From Pleodorina starrii (lineage: Eukaryota > Chlorophyta > Chlorophyceae > Chlamydomonadales > Volvocaceae), in assembly GCA_030267565.1 (NCBI GenBank), contig BRXU01000063.1, forward strand, positions 1 through 64,000: a stretch of DNA of 64,000 nucleotides. The letters run 5' to 3'. Shown one piece after another: positions 51,998-61,110 of this stretch. Both the position numbers and the translations under genes were made by a program. The notes below the pieces were generated by a model, which saw nothing but the letters and a program-made list of their open reading frames with translations, did no database searches and was not told the DNA's origin. Position 1 is the first letter of the stretch; each line of letters starts with the position of its first letter.

Positions 51998-53407
51998 ATG
52001 CCCTTTCTGGACCGCGTGACCCGCTGGGCCGAGGAGCGCCCCCAGGAGCTCGCCGTCGCCTGCGGAAACGACCGGCTGACCTGGGGTGATCTGCGCGCCG
52101 GGGCCGCGGCCCTGGCCGCCTCGGGCGAGCGCACGGGGATCCTGCGGCAGGCCAACGGCACGGACTTCGCCGTCCGGTGGGCCGCCGGAGTGGCCGAGGA
52201 ACGCGTGTGCGCCGTCCTGGACCCGTCCTGGCCGGAGGACATGACCGCGCAGGTGCGGGAGCGCTGCGCCGCGCGCCTCCCCGCCGATCCCGCCCCGGCG
52301 GCACTGCGCGACGGCGACCCCGCCTCGGCGTTCCTGATCGGCCTGACCTCGGGCACCACGGCCCTGCCCAAGGGCTTCCAGCGCAGCCGCGCCTCCTGGC
52401 GTCGCTCGTTCGAGGCCTCCGCCGCGCACTTCGGTCTGGGGCCCGAGGACCGGGTGCTGGTCCCGGGACCGCTGGCATCGAGCATGAACCTGTACGCCCT
52501 CTCCGAGTGCCTGTACGCCGGGGCAGGCTTCGTGAGCCTGCCGGGCTTCGACGTCGCCGCCGCCCACGCCGCGATCACCGCGCACGGCGTCACCCGCCTG
52601 GTGCTCGTGCCCACCGTGCTGCGCGTCCTTGCCGAGCGCGGCCTGGCGGGCGGTGTCGACGCGAGCGGTGTCACGGCGATCGTGTGCGCCGGGCAGAAGC
52701 TGGATCCCACCACGTTCGCGGCGGCCCGGCGCTGGGCCCCGCACGCCACGATCTGGGAGTACTACGGTGCCGCCGAGCTCGGCTTCGTCACCGCGCGCTG
52801 CCACCGCCCGGGCGAGCCCGCCGAGATGCCGGCCGAGGACCCCGGCACCGCGGTGGGCGTCCCGTTCCCCGGCGTGGACGTGGCTGTCCTGGACGACGCC
52901 GGGACCCCCGCGCCGGAGGGCGTGACGGGCACGATCTGCGTGCGCTCGGACCTGGTCTGCGACGGCTGCCTCTGGGGCGAGGACGGCCAGGGCTTCGGCC
53001 GGCTCGGCAGCCTGCACACGGTGCGGGACCAGGGCTTCCTCCGCAACGGGCAGCTGCACGTGCTGGGGCGGGCGGCGGAGTTGATCAACACCGGTGGGCT
53101 CAACGTCTATCCGCACGAGGTCGAGGCGGCACTTGCCCTGGTGCCCGGAGTGGCCGACGTCGTCGTCGCCGGTCTTCCCGACGACGCCCGCGGCCAGCGG
53201 ATCGTGGCCGGGATCCTCCCGGCCGCCGCCGGGCCGGACCGGCAGCGGATCCGGGTCGGACTGGACGGGCGGCTGGCCCCGGCCAAGCGCCCGCAGCAGT
53301 ACTGGGAGCTCCGGGAGCTGCCGGTGACCGCGAACGGCAAGCTCAGCCGCGCGGTGTTCTGCGACTGGATCCTCGAAGGAGACGCCCGTGTCCGACCGCT
53401 CGGCTGA
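51998..53407 (+). CDS. AMP-forming acyl-CoA synthetase (YhfT-like)
   Basis: 469-residue ANL adenylate-forming enzyme. The phosphate loop is LTSGTTALPKGF, the A5 motif IWEYYGAAELGF, the hinge region has GLNVYPHEVE and the catalytic Lys is in TANGKLSR. The chain is short for a fatty-acyl ligase. In Bacillus subtilis the genes bioYB(yhfU)-yhfT-yhfS have the same order of BioY, acyl-CoA synthetase and thiolase; this is the same set. It may activate a fatty or dicarboxylic acid for biotin-precursor use, but the substrate is not known. It overlaps the thiolase by 20 bp. Confidence 0.85.
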   Translation: MPFLDRVTRWAEERPQELAVACGNDRLTWGDLRAGAAALAASGERTGILRQANGTDFAVRWAAGVAEERVCAVLDPSWPEDMTAQVRERCAARLPADPAPAALRDGDPASAFLIGLTSGTTALPKGFQRSRASWRRSFEASAAHFGLGPEDRVLVPGPLASSMNLYALSECLYAGAGFVSLPGFDVAAAHAAITAHGVTRLVLVPTVLRVLAERGLAGGVDASGVTAIVCAGQKLDPTTFAAARRWAPHATIWEYYGAAELGFVTARCHRPGEPAEMPAEDPGTAVGVPFPGVDVAVLDDAGTPAPEGVTGTICVRSDLVCDGCLWGEDGQGFGRLGSLHTVRDQGFLRNGQLHVLGRAAELINTGGLNVYPHEVEAALALVPGVADVVVAGLPDDARGQRIVAGILPAAAGPDRQRIRVGLDGRLAPAKRPQQYWELRELPVTANGKLSRAVFCDWILEGDARVRPLG

Positions 53408-54554
53408 TGCCCCCGTGCTGGTGCTGGGCCGGCGCACGCCCCTGGCGCGCGCCGGAACCCTGCTCGAGGGCGTGCCCGTCCACCGGCTGCTGGCCCCGGT
53501 GCTCCGCTCCCTGCTGGCGGACTCGGGCCTGGACCCCGCCCGCGTCGCGGACGTGGTGGTGGGCAACGCCGTGGGCGCCGGCGGTAATCTCGCTCGGCTC
53601 GCCGCCCTGGAGGCCGGACTGCCGGTCTCCGTGCCGGGCCTGACCGTGGACCGACAGTGCGGGTCGGGGCTGGACGCGGTGGTGCTGGCCTGCCGGCTCG
53701 CCCAGGCCGGGGCCGGCCGGGCCTTCCTCGCCGGCGGGGCGGAGAGCATCAGCACCGCACCGCTGCGCGGACGACGACGCGAGGACGGGGGAGTCGAGTT
53801 CTACCGCAGCGCCCAGTTCGCCCCGGAGCACCTGGGCGATCCCGACATGGGCGAGGCCGCCGAGACGGTCGCCCGCGAGCACGGGATCGGCCGGGAACGC
53901 CAGGACGGCTACGCCCTGCGCAGCCACCGGCGGGCGCTGGCCGCCGCGGAGGCGGGGGCCTTCGAGGACGAGCTGGTGCCGGTCACCGGACCCCGTGGTG
54001 AGGTGCGGTCCGACAACGGCCCGCGCCGGGCGCTGAACGCCAAGCTGCTGGCACGCTTCCCGGCCGTGTTCGCGGCCGGCGGGACGGTCACGGCCGGGAA
54101 CTCCTGCGGGGACGCCGACGGCGCGGCCGCCGTGCTCGTCACCGACCCGGCCACGGCACGCGCTCTGGGCCGGCGGGACGGGCTCGCCTTCCGCGGTGCG
54201 GTGACGGTCGGGGTGGACCCGGCGCGGCTGGGCATCGGCGCCGCCGTGGCCGCCCGGCAGCTGCTGGCGGAGCAGGGCACGGCGGTGGAGGAGCTGGCGG
54301 CGGCCGAGTTCAACGAGGCCTTCGCCGGACAGGTGCTGGCCTGCACGGACCTGCTCGGCCTCGACGAGGAGGTGCTCAACGCCGAGGGCGGCGCCCTGGC
54401 CCTGGGCCACGCCTACGGCGCTTCCGGGGCGGTGTCCGTGGTGCGCCTGCTGTCCCGGTCACGGGCCCTGCCCACCGGGAGCCTGCTGCTGGCGATGATC
54501 AGCTCCGCCGGCGGCATCGGCACGGCTGCCCTGTTCGAGAAGTTCGCGCTCTGA
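53388..54554 (+). CDS. Thiolase-family acyltransferase (YhfS-like)
   Basis: 388 residues of thiolase fold. The nucleophile Cys is C91 in TVDRQCGSGLDAV; NEAFAGQ and H341 in GGALALGHAYGASG are present. The second catalytic Cys, normally in a C-x-G-G-G segment near the C terminus, is replaced: the segment reads MISSAGGIGTA. A degradative or synthetic thiolase would need that base, so activity may differ. GTG 53388 lies inside the ligase gene. Context links it to biotin uptake as in the B. subtilis yhfUTS set. Confidence 0.85.
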   Translation: MSDRSADAPVLVLGRRTPLARAGTLLEGVPVHRLLAPVLRSLLADSGLDPARVADVVVGNAVGAGGNLARLAALEAGLPVSVPGLTVDRQCGSGLDAVVLACRLAQAGAGRAFLAGGAESISTAPLRGRRREDGGVEFYRSAQFAPEHLGDPDMGEAAETVAREHGIGRERQDGYALRSHRRALAAAEAGAFEDELVPVTGPRGEVRSDNGPRRALNAKLLARFPAVFAAGGTVTAGNSCGDADGAAAVLVTDPATARALGRRDGLAFRGAVTVGVDPARLGIGAAVAARQLLAEQGTAVEELAAAEFNEAFAGQVLACTDLLGLDEEVLNAEGGALALGHAYGASGAVSVVRLLSRSRALPTGSLLLAMISSAGGIGTAALFEKFAL

Positions 54555-54662
54555 CCGGAGCGGGTGCGCCGCGGAGGACACTCCGTGCCCCGGTCGAGAA
54601 CTGTCCCTCCGGCTGGGACGGTGGCCGGCCCCGGGCGAGAGGCCCTGCTGACCGTGTGCCGC

Positions 54663-54878
54663 TCAGCGCGAGCGCTGCGCCGCCGCGAACTCCGCGTCGT
54701 CCAGGGCGGGGTAGGACGGGCCGTGCTCGCCGAGCACGGTCACGCCGCGCCGCACGTTGTAGTACACGTCCCGCAGCGTCCAGCTGCGCAGGTCCGTGCG
54801 CTCGCGCCGCGGGACGGACTGCCGGCCCACGGTGGCGAACACGAAGAGCAGCGCCAGGAGGTAGAGTCCGCCGACCAT
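54663..54878 (-). CDS. Small single-helix membrane protein
   Basis: 71 residues: one N-terminal helix (GGLYLLALLFVFATV), then a charged soluble part with LRDVYYNVRRGVTVLGEHGPSYPALDD. ATG 54878 has GGAG nine bases upstream. It is divergent from the CGNR gene. I recognise no family. Confidence 0.6.
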   Translation of the reverse strand: MVGGLYLLALLFVFATVGRQSVPRRERTDLRSWTLRDVYYNVRRGVTVLGEHGPSYPALDDAEFAAAQRSR

Positions 54879-54965
54879 GAGGAGCTCCTTCTCGCGACCA
54901 TCGTCGCGTAAGGGTCTAAACTGTTGATGACACTCACACTAGCCGTGGAAGGGATAAGTAGTCAA

Positions 54966-55550
54966 GTGCATTTTGCCTATGACACTGAAGACGTGCTCGA
55001 GTCCGACGTGGCGCTGATGAACACCGCGCCGGGGGCCTCCCGCTCCGGGGAGGACGAGCTGGTGACCACCGCGCAGCTGCGGGCCCTCCTCGAGGAGCAC
55101 GGCTGGTCGGGGCGCTTCGACCGTGACGAGCACGAGCTGGCCGAGGTGCGTGAGGTCCGCGGCGAGCTGCGGCGGGTCTGGGCCCTGGAGCGGGACGCCA
55201 TGGTGGACGCGGTCAACGCCGTGCTCGACACCACCGAGCTCGCCCCGCACCTGGCCCGGCACGACGGGAAGGACTGGCACCTGCACGCCTCGCCCTCGGA
55301 CGCCCCCCTGGCCGCCCGTCTGCGCCTGGAGACGGCGTTCGCCCTCGTGGACGTGATCCGGGCCGACGAGACGGAGCGGCTGCGGGAGTGCGGGGCCGAG
55401 GACTGCGACGGGGTGCTCCTGGACCTCTCCCGCAACCGATCCAAGCGCTTCTGCAGCCAGCGGTGCGCCAACCGCACCAACATGACCGCCTACCGCCGGC
55501 GCCAGGCCGGCGACATCGACGACCGCCCGGACTCCGCCGCCGGGGCGTGA
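54966..55550 (+). CDS. CGNR zinc-finger (ABATE-domain) regulator
   Basis: Putative stress transcription regulator, 194 residues. The ABATE domain starts with the family N terminus VHFAYDTEDVLESDVALMNT and the C-terminal zinc finger reads CGAEDCDGVLLDLSRNRSKR followed by FCSQRCANRTNMTAYRRR, with C-x4-C and C-x3-C ligand pairs. The CGNR motif itself is present as CANR. I chose GTG 54966 by the family N terminus; ATG 54927 is an alternative in frame. It is divergent from the small membrane protein, with an A/T-rich gap that should hold both promoters. Confidence 0.85.
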   Translation: MHFAYDTEDVLESDVALMNTAPGASRSGEDELVTTAQLRALLEEHGWSGRFDRDEHELAEVREVRGELRRVWALERDAMVDAVNAVLDTTELAPHLARHDGKDWHLHASPSDAPLAARLRLETAFALVDVIRADETERLRECGAEDCDGVLLDLSRNRSKRFCSQRCANRTNMTAYRRRQAGDIDDRPDSAAGA

Positions 55551-55667
55551 GCCGGCCCGGCTGACCGGCCGGTGCGGCGGGCGGAGCGTCGTCGTCGTTC
55601 GTCACGAACCGCGCCGCTGGACGCCCATTTCCATGATTTTCTATCGAGTGCTTCCTAGGCTGACCGG

Positions 55668-56867
55668 GTGAAGGAATCCTCGCTCGTCGCCGTCGTGTTC
55701 GTCGCCGCCCTCGCCCTGGGTGGCGGCACCCTCGCCGCCCAGATCGCCTCCCAGCCCGACGAGGAGGTCCAGGCCGCGCCGCTGCCGGTGTGCACCGTCC
55801 TCGACCGGTCCGAGCTGGTCCCCCGGACCGGCGCCCTCTACGGCGTGAACCTCGACTGGGAGGACAAGCCGCTGGCCGACTACGCCGACCGGCTGGGGCA
55901 CCGGCCCGCCGTGTCCGTGTCCTTCACGGGATTCCCCTACGACGAGCGCGGCCACGAGTACTTGCGGATGGCCGCCGACCAGGTCCGGGCCGACGGCCGG
56001 ATGCTGCTGCTGACCCTCGAGCCCGAGGGCGGGCTCGCCGAGGTCACCGACGACGCCGTGCGCCAGCTGACCGCCGACCTCGCGGCGATCAACGACTCCG
56101 GGGTGCCGGTGGTCGTGCGCTTCGCCCACGAGATGAACGGCTCCTGGTACGCCTGGGGGCAGCAGCCCACCGCCTACGTGGAGGCCTATCGCCGCGTGGC
56201 GGACGCGGTGCACGAACAGGCCCCCGGCTCGGCGATGATGTGGGCCCCGAACTACGGGGGCGGCTATCCCTTCGCCGGCGGGCAGCACGAGGCCGCGCCC
56301 GGCAGCGCCGACTTCTCGGCGCTCGACACCGACGGGGACGGCGCGCTGACCATGGCCGACGACCCGTACGCCCCCTACTACCCGGGCGACGACGCCGTGG
56401 ACTGGGTGGGCATGTCCCTGTACCACTGGGGCGACGCCCACCCCTGGGGCGAGAACGAGATCCCGGAGCCCGGCAAGTTCGCCGCCCAGCTCACCGGCAC
56501 CTACGACGGCGCCGGCGGCGACGACAGCGCCGTGCCCGACTTCTACGCCGAGTACGGGGAGCGGCGCGGCAAGCCGGTGGGCATCCCGGAGACGGCCGCC
56601 CTGTACAACCCGGCCGTCGGCGGCGCCGACGAGCTGGCGATCAAGCGGGCGTGGTGGGGCCAGGTCTTCGACGAGTCGATTCCCCACGACTTCCCGCAGC
56701 TGAAGATGATCAGCTGGTTCGAGTGGGACAAGCACGAGGTGGAGATCGACGGGCCCGTGGACTGGACGACCACCAACTCGCCGGCCATCCGGGACGCCTT
56801 TACCGTGGATCTGCCCGACTGGCTGCGCTGGGGTCCGGAGGAGAGCTGCACCCCGGCGGGTTCCTGA
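55668..56867 (+). CDS. Secreted or membrane-anchored GH26-like glycoside hydrolase
   Basis: 399 residues. The N terminus has one hydrophobic segment (VAVVFVAALALGGGTLAAQIA), an uncleaved anchor or signal. The catalytic-domain motif with the acid/base Glu is RFAHEMNGSWYAWG (E155), a GH26 (beta-mannanase) mark. A likely nucleophile Glu lies later, in GIPETAALYNP. An EF-hand-like loop DTDGDGALTMADD sits in the middle and may bind calcium. GTG 55668. The next gene is a glycosyltransferase 40 bp on, so the pair may work on one exopolysaccharide. Substrate unknown. Confidence 0.8.
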   Translation: MKESSLVAVVFVAALALGGGTLAAQIASQPDEEVQAAPLPVCTVLDRSELVPRTGALYGVNLDWEDKPLADYADRLGHRPAVSVSFTGFPYDERGHEYLRMAADQVRADGRMLLLTLEPEGGLAEVTDDAVRQLTADLAAINDSGVPVVVRFAHEMNGSWYAWGQQPTAYVEAYRRVADAVHEQAPGSAMMWAPNYGGGYPFAGGQHEAAPGSADFSALDTDGDGALTMADDPYAPYYPGDDAVDWVGMSLYHWGDAHPWGENEIPEPGKFAAQLTGTYDGAGGDDSAVPDFYAEYGERRGKPVGIPETAALYNPAVGGADELAIKRAWWGQVFDESIPHDFPQLKMISWFEWDKHEVEIDGPVDWTTTNSPAIRDAFTVDLPDWLRWGPEESCTPAGS

Positions 56868-56907
56868 CCTGTCGGCGCTCCGGGTGCTGCCGGAGCACAC
56901 TGGGGCC

Positions 56908-58107
56908 ATGAGGATGATGCTGCTGACCGCGGGCACCCGCGGCGACGTGGAACCGTTCGCCGCCCTCGCCCGCTTCGCCGCCGGCCACGGCCACGACGTC
57001 CGCCTGGGCATCCCCGACTCCTCCGGCGTGGACCTGTCCGGGCTGGACACCGTCAGCCTGGAGGTGGACTTCCACCGGCTGGTCGCCGAGCACGGGATCT
57101 CGCCGTGGACGGCCGTGCGGCACTTCCGCACCGAGGTGGGCCCCGGCATGCGCCGGATGCTGGCCGCCGCCGTGCGGGAGACGCTCGCGTTCGCACCGGA
57201 CATGGTGGTCCACCACCCCAAGGTGCTCACGGCGCCGGCGGTGGCGCAGGCGCTGGGCGTCCCGCACGTGGTGGTCGAGGCCGTTCCCGTGCTCACCCCC
57301 ACCCGGCAGTTCCCGGCGCCCGGCGTGGTGAACCGGGACCTCGGCCGGTTCAACGGTGCCACCTACGCGGTGGCCCGCGGCGCCGAGCGGATGTTCCGCC
57401 GGGACATCGAGCGGGCCTGCGCCACGCTGCCCGGCGGCCGGCCGGGCACCGTTGATGCCCCGGCGGCCACCCTGCTGCCCATCAGTCCCCAGCTGCTGCC
57501 GCGCCCGGACGACTGGCCGGTCTCGGTGCACCTCACCGGGGCCTGGCACCCTGACGCCCCGGTGCCGGAGCCCGATCCCGCCGTGCGCGAGTTCCTCCGG
57601 GGCGGGCCGTACCTCGTGGCGACCTTCGGCTCCATGGCCTCCGGGGACGCGCTGGCCCGGGGGAGGGCGGTGGTGGAGGGCGCCCGCGCCCACGGTCTGC
57701 GGACGCTGCTGCTCACCGGGTGGGGTGGCCTCGCGCTGCCGGACGACCTCCAGGGCGACCTCCGGGACGACGTGCTCGCCGTCCCGTCCCTGCCGCTCGA
57801 CGCCGTGCTGCCCGGTGCGGAACTGGCCATCCACCACGGCGGGGCCGGGACCGTCCACACCGTCGCCCGCGCCGGCGTCCCGCACGTGGTGGTCCCGTTC
57901 CTGGCCGACCAGCCGTTCTGGGGCCGGCAGCTCCACGGGCTCGGCCTCGCCGCCGCGCCGATCCCGCAGAGGAAGCTGACCACCGGGCGGCTCACCGCGG
58001 CGATCGACGACGCCCTCGGGTGTCGTGCCGCCGCCAAGCGGGCGGGCGTTGACGTGCGAAAGGAGCGCGGTCTGGAGGCCGCACTGTCCGTGCTCACCTC
58101 CTGTTGA
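56908..58107 (+). CDS. GT1-family (UGT-like) glycosyltransferase
   Basis: 399-residue GT-B fold enzyme. The N-terminal acceptor half opens MRMMLLTAGTRGDVEPFAALARFA, the typical MGT/rhamnosyltransferase-like start. The donor half carries LVATFGSMASGDA and AIHHGGAGTVHTVARAGVPHV followed by PFLADQPFWG, the UDP-sugar site of GT1. Relatives glycosylate sterols, macrolides and lipids. ATG 56908 is preferred over an upstream in-frame start at 56884. The gene follows the GH26 gene on the same strand. Acceptor unknown. Confidence 0.86.
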   Translation: MRMMLLTAGTRGDVEPFAALARFAAGHGHDVRLGIPDSSGVDLSGLDTVSLEVDFHRLVAEHGISPWTAVRHFRTEVGPGMRRMLAAAVRETLAFAPDMVVHHPKVLTAPAVAQALGVPHVVVEAVPVLTPTRQFPAPGVVNRDLGRFNGATYAVARGAERMFRRDIERACATLPGGRPGTVDAPAATLLPISPQLLPRPDDWPVSVHLTGAWHPDAPVPEPDPAVREFLRGGPYLVATFGSMASGDALARGRAVVEGARAHGLRTLLLTGWGGLALPDDLQGDLRDDVLAVPSLPLDAVLPGAELAIHHGGAGTVHTVARAGVPHVVVPFLADQPFWGRQLHGLGLAAAPIPQRKLTTGRLTAAIDDALGCRAAAKRAGVDVRKERGLEAALSVLTSC

Positions 58108-58198
58108 GCTTCGGAAGCCGCCCGCCCGGTGTAGTTTGCCTTTGGGAATACATTGCTGCCCGGTGTTCAGCCCGGTGCACCGAGGGGCAAGGACGTAC

Positions 58199-60016
58199 AT
58201 GGACGGCGACGAGCAGGTCGAGCGCACCGCAGCAGTGGAGCGGTTGCGGGCCACGGCCCGCAACCAGTTGCGGGACGGGGCGGAGGGGGCTCAGGAGCTG
58301 GAGCATGCCCTGGCCTTCCTCGGGGAGCTCGACCTCCGGACACTGCGGGAGATCGAACGGGAGCTCGCCCGCCCCGACAGCATCATCACCAGGCCGGACA
58401 CGGGAGCCCACGGGGGTCTCGCGACTTTCCTGGGCGCCCGGTACGCCGCGGCGTTTCCCGCGTCCCGATACCACCCGAGCACACCGGTCCCGCAGATCCG
58501 GGCCCGCCTGCTGGACACCCTGGTGTTCCGGGAGATCCGGACAGCCCACGGCAGCACGATGTTCGACCGTTCCGTGCGCGGGGTCCAGGGCGCTCTGGGA
58601 CTGTCCCCGCGCGACAGTCTCGCGGAGACAGGCTTCCCCGAGTACGGAGCGGCGGCCGTGTTCCTGCTGCTCGACGTCGCGGCCTCCTTCGCGACCGTGC
58701 AGCTCAGCAAGACGTCCGCCCACATCACCGCGTCCATGGGCTACTCCGGCATGGACGCCTACGCGGACGCCCTCGACGCCTGCCACTTCATGACCGCGGC
58801 CTTCGCCAAGCACCTCCTGCGGTCCCCACCGGATCCCGACAAGCTGGTGACCATGGCCGCGCGCGGGCGGCTGGACGGCTACGGCATCTCGCCCATGGAT
58901 CTCGACGGCGACCGGCTGCGCACCGAACTCTCGAAGCTCCGGGACCGACTGCCTGAGCTGAGCGGTCCGTACTCCTCCTGGGGACCCGCCGGGGACGCCG
59001 TCCGCCGTCAGCCCCCGGACACCGCCGGACGGGAGGACGACGTGCGACAGTCATTCAGCGTCTCCCGGCGCCCGGGCCGGCCCCGGACTGCCGGCGAGGC
59101 CGAGCAGCACCACCTGTCCCGCAAGGACTGGTCCTGCTGGGTGCGCGAGCACCGGGCTCAGCTGGCGCCGGTGCTGGCGATTGCCGCGCCCGGCATCTTC
59201 TGGTGGTCGGCGCGGGCGTCCGCACTGGAGCTCTCGGGCAGGCTCATCGTGCTCGCGGGCCTGATGGGGGCCATCGCCGGCGCCGCACTGGCCGCTCTCC
59301 TCGGCTCCCGGGCGCAGGCCTTCTTCCGGGCGGCCGAGGGGCTCAGTATGTACATAGTGCTGCAGGGTCGGCGCGACGCGCAGTTCCTGCGCGCCTTGCG
59401 GACGCTGCGCCCGGACCTCTTCATCGGTGCCCGGCACGCCGGCCTTCCCCGGCTCGTCACCGTGGTGGTCGAGCGCAACGGCGTGCTGTTCCTGTGCCGT
59501 GGCGCGCGTCCTTCTGTGGTCGCGGCGTTCCACTGGTTGCACGTCCCGCGGATCACTGCCCCCGAGGACCCACCCGGGACACCCCGCCGGCGAGCGCACC
59601 GGGTGGCCTTCGAGGTCCGCAGAGAAGGGGCCGACGTCGTGCTCGGCCTCCCGCTCGAGCGGGCGAAGGTGGCCTGGACGCAGCGCAGCTACCTCGAGAA
59701 CAAACCGCTGGAGGCGGTGCTCTCACTCCTGCAGGGCTTGCGGCGCACCTGGGCGCTGCCCCTGCTCGGCGCGCGCAATCACGGTGACAACGAGGACACC
59801 TCCGAGCGACTGCGTCTGATGAGCGGCGCCGACGAGCTGGCCGGCACCCCTTGGGAGCAGGAGGTCCTCGACTGGGAGTTCGGCCCCCGCCCGCCGCTGG
59901 AGCTCTCCGGTGCCGCCGCGGCACGCCGGGAACAGGCCGTGCTGGCAATGGTCGTCGTGCTCATGGCAGTCGGGTGCGTCCTCGTCCCGCCGGTGCTGTC
60001 CTGGCTCGTCAACTGA
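58199..60016 (+). CDS. Large membrane protein of unknown function
   Basis: 605 residues that I cannot assign. Residues about 1-270 form a helical soluble domain with LGLSPRDSLAETGFPEYGAA and ASMGYSGMDAYADALDACHF. A polar linker follows (about 270-315). Two close helices lie at about 322-339 and 347-369. A second soluble domain of mixed alpha/beta type (about 380-575, with VVVERNGVLFLCRG and RVAFEVRREGADVVLGLPLERA) follows, and a last helix at about 580-601. ATG 58199 follows AAGGAC. It sits between the GT1 gene and the pilus locus. The second domain might bind a nucleotide or a membrane, but I see no motif. Confidence 0.75.
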   Translation: MDGDEQVERTAAVERLRATARNQLRDGAEGAQELEHALAFLGELDLRTLREIERELARPDSIITRPDTGAHGGLATFLGARYAAAFPASRYHPSTPVPQIRARLLDTLVFREIRTAHGSTMFDRSVRGVQGALGLSPRDSLAETGFPEYGAAAVFLLLDVAASFATVQLSKTSAHITASMGYSGMDAYADALDACHFMTAAFAKHLLRSPPDPDKLVTMAARGRLDGYGISPMDLDGDRLRTELSKLRDRLPELSGPYSSWGPAGDAVRRQPPDTAGREDDVRQSFSVSRRPGRPRTAGEAEQHHLSRKDWSCWVREHRAQLAPVLAIAAPGIFWWSARASALELSGRLIVLAGLMGAIAGAALAALLGSRAQAFFRAAEGLSMYIVLQGRRDAQFLRALRTLRPDLFIGARHAGLPRLVTVVVERNGVLFLCRGARPSVVAAFHWLHVPRITAPEDPPGTPRRRAHRVAFEVRREGADVVLGLPLERAKVAWTQRSYLENKPLEAVLSLLQGLRRTWALPLLGARNHGDNEDTSERLRLMSGADELAGTPWEQEVLDWEFGPRPPLELSGAAAARREQAVLAMVVVLMAVGCVLVPPVLSWLVN

Positions 60017-60165
60017 TCTCAGAAGCCCACCGGCCGATTGACGTGCCCCAACACCGGGAGAATCGATTGCTCGGTTAGTCTCTGTCCCGTACATGACCTC
60101 TGAGTGGGGGACAGCCGCACACCCGGGCGTCAGCCGAAGCGCCCACGGACCGGAGGAGCGCCTTC

Positions 60166-60861
60166 GTGGAGCCCATGCTCGGATCAGCACCCCTCTGGTT
60201 GGTGCTCACCGCCGGTCTCGTCGGTGCTGTCGTGGGGTGGTTCCTGCCCCGAGTGGTTCTCCAATACAGCCCTGTCAATGACGAGCCCGCGCCTCCGCCG
60301 TCCCGTCCTCTACTGATGGTTGCGACGGCGGCACTCTTCGTCCTTGTCGCTTCGTTCTTCGGGCTCAGCTGGATGCTCCCGGCGTACTCGTTCTTCGCGG
60401 CGGTCGCGGTGGTCCTCACTGTGATCGATCTGCGCCACCACCTCCTGCCCAATGCCGTGGTGCTGCCGGCACTGGGTATCGGGTTCGTGCTGCTCGCGCT
60501 CGCCGCCACAGGCGAGAACGCTTGGGGCGCGCTGCTGCGCGCCGTGCTGGGCGCTCTCGTGCTGTTCGTCCTCTATCTCGTGCTGGCACTCATCTCGCCG
60601 GCCGGGCTCGGCATGGGCGACGTGAAGCTCGCCGCCGTGCTGGGCCTGTTCCTCGGCTTCCAGGGGTGGGGAGCCCTGTTCGTCGGGGCGGTGCTGGCGT
60701 CCGTGGTCGGCATGGTGGTGGGGTTCGCCGTCCTGGCATCCCGCCGCGGCGGTCTGCGCAGCGACGTCCCGTTCGGTCCGTCGATGCTCGCCGGCGCCCT
60801 GGTGGCCGTCGTGTGGGGCGAACTGCTGGCGCGGGAGTACCTGCTGCCTGGGCTGTACTGA
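60166..60861 (+). CDS. Prepilin peptidase (TadV/CpaA, A24 type)
   Basis: Aspartic peptidase that removes the leader of Flp prepilin, 231 residues, about seven helices. The two catalytic Asp are in LTVIDLRHHLLPN and GLGMGDVKLAAVLGL (GxGD motif). The N-terminal cysteine-rich methylase domain of PilD is absent, as in TadV/CpaA. GTG 60166. It is separated from the flp gene by 249 bp with a promoter of its own. Confidence 0.9.
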   Translation: MEPMLGSAPLWLVLTAGLVGAVVGWFLPRVVLQYSPVNDEPAPPPSRPLLMVATAALFVLVASFFGLSWMLPAYSFFAAVAVVLTVIDLRHHLLPNAVVLPALGIGFVLLALAATGENAWGALLRAVLGALVLFVLYLVLALISPAGLGMGDVKLAAVLGLFLGFQGWGALFVGAVLASVVGMVVGFAVLASRRGGLRSDVPFGPSMLAGALVAVVWGELLAREYLLPGLY

Positions 60862-60973
60862 CCCCAATCGGGGGACAAGCGTGCCGCGGCAGGGGTAGAT
60901 GCAGATCGATGCACCCCACCACTAGGCATTACGTCCGTTTTTGACGTCCCCCAAAGTACATGCAACTGAATGC

Positions 60974-61003
60974 TTGTGCGTTTGCGATCGCGACGGCTAT
61001 CTT
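60974..61003 (+). promoter_or_regulatory. Predicted flp promoter
   Basis: -35 TTGTGC (60974-60979), 18-base spacer, -10 TATCTT (60998-61003), in an A/T-richer part of the 249-bp gap. It gives a 5' leader of about 100 bases to the flp ATG at 61111. Confidence 0.55.
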
Positions 61004-61110
61004 TTCTACAGGTCGGTAGGCAAGTGGCAGACAGATCCCGCAAGACGCGAATGCCAGGGCTCGTTCTCCGACTCAACCCCCTTATTCACCTCTCACCGTG
61101 AGGACACACC

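Noticed and set aside
61012..61110. Weak resemblance of the flp leader to a c-di-GMP-I riboswitch (TAGGCAAG ... GACGCGAATGCC)
   Set aside because: The GAAA tetraloop, its receptor and the second helix are not visible. A covariance-model search (Rfam RF01051) would decide; a score above the gathering cutoff would reverse this.
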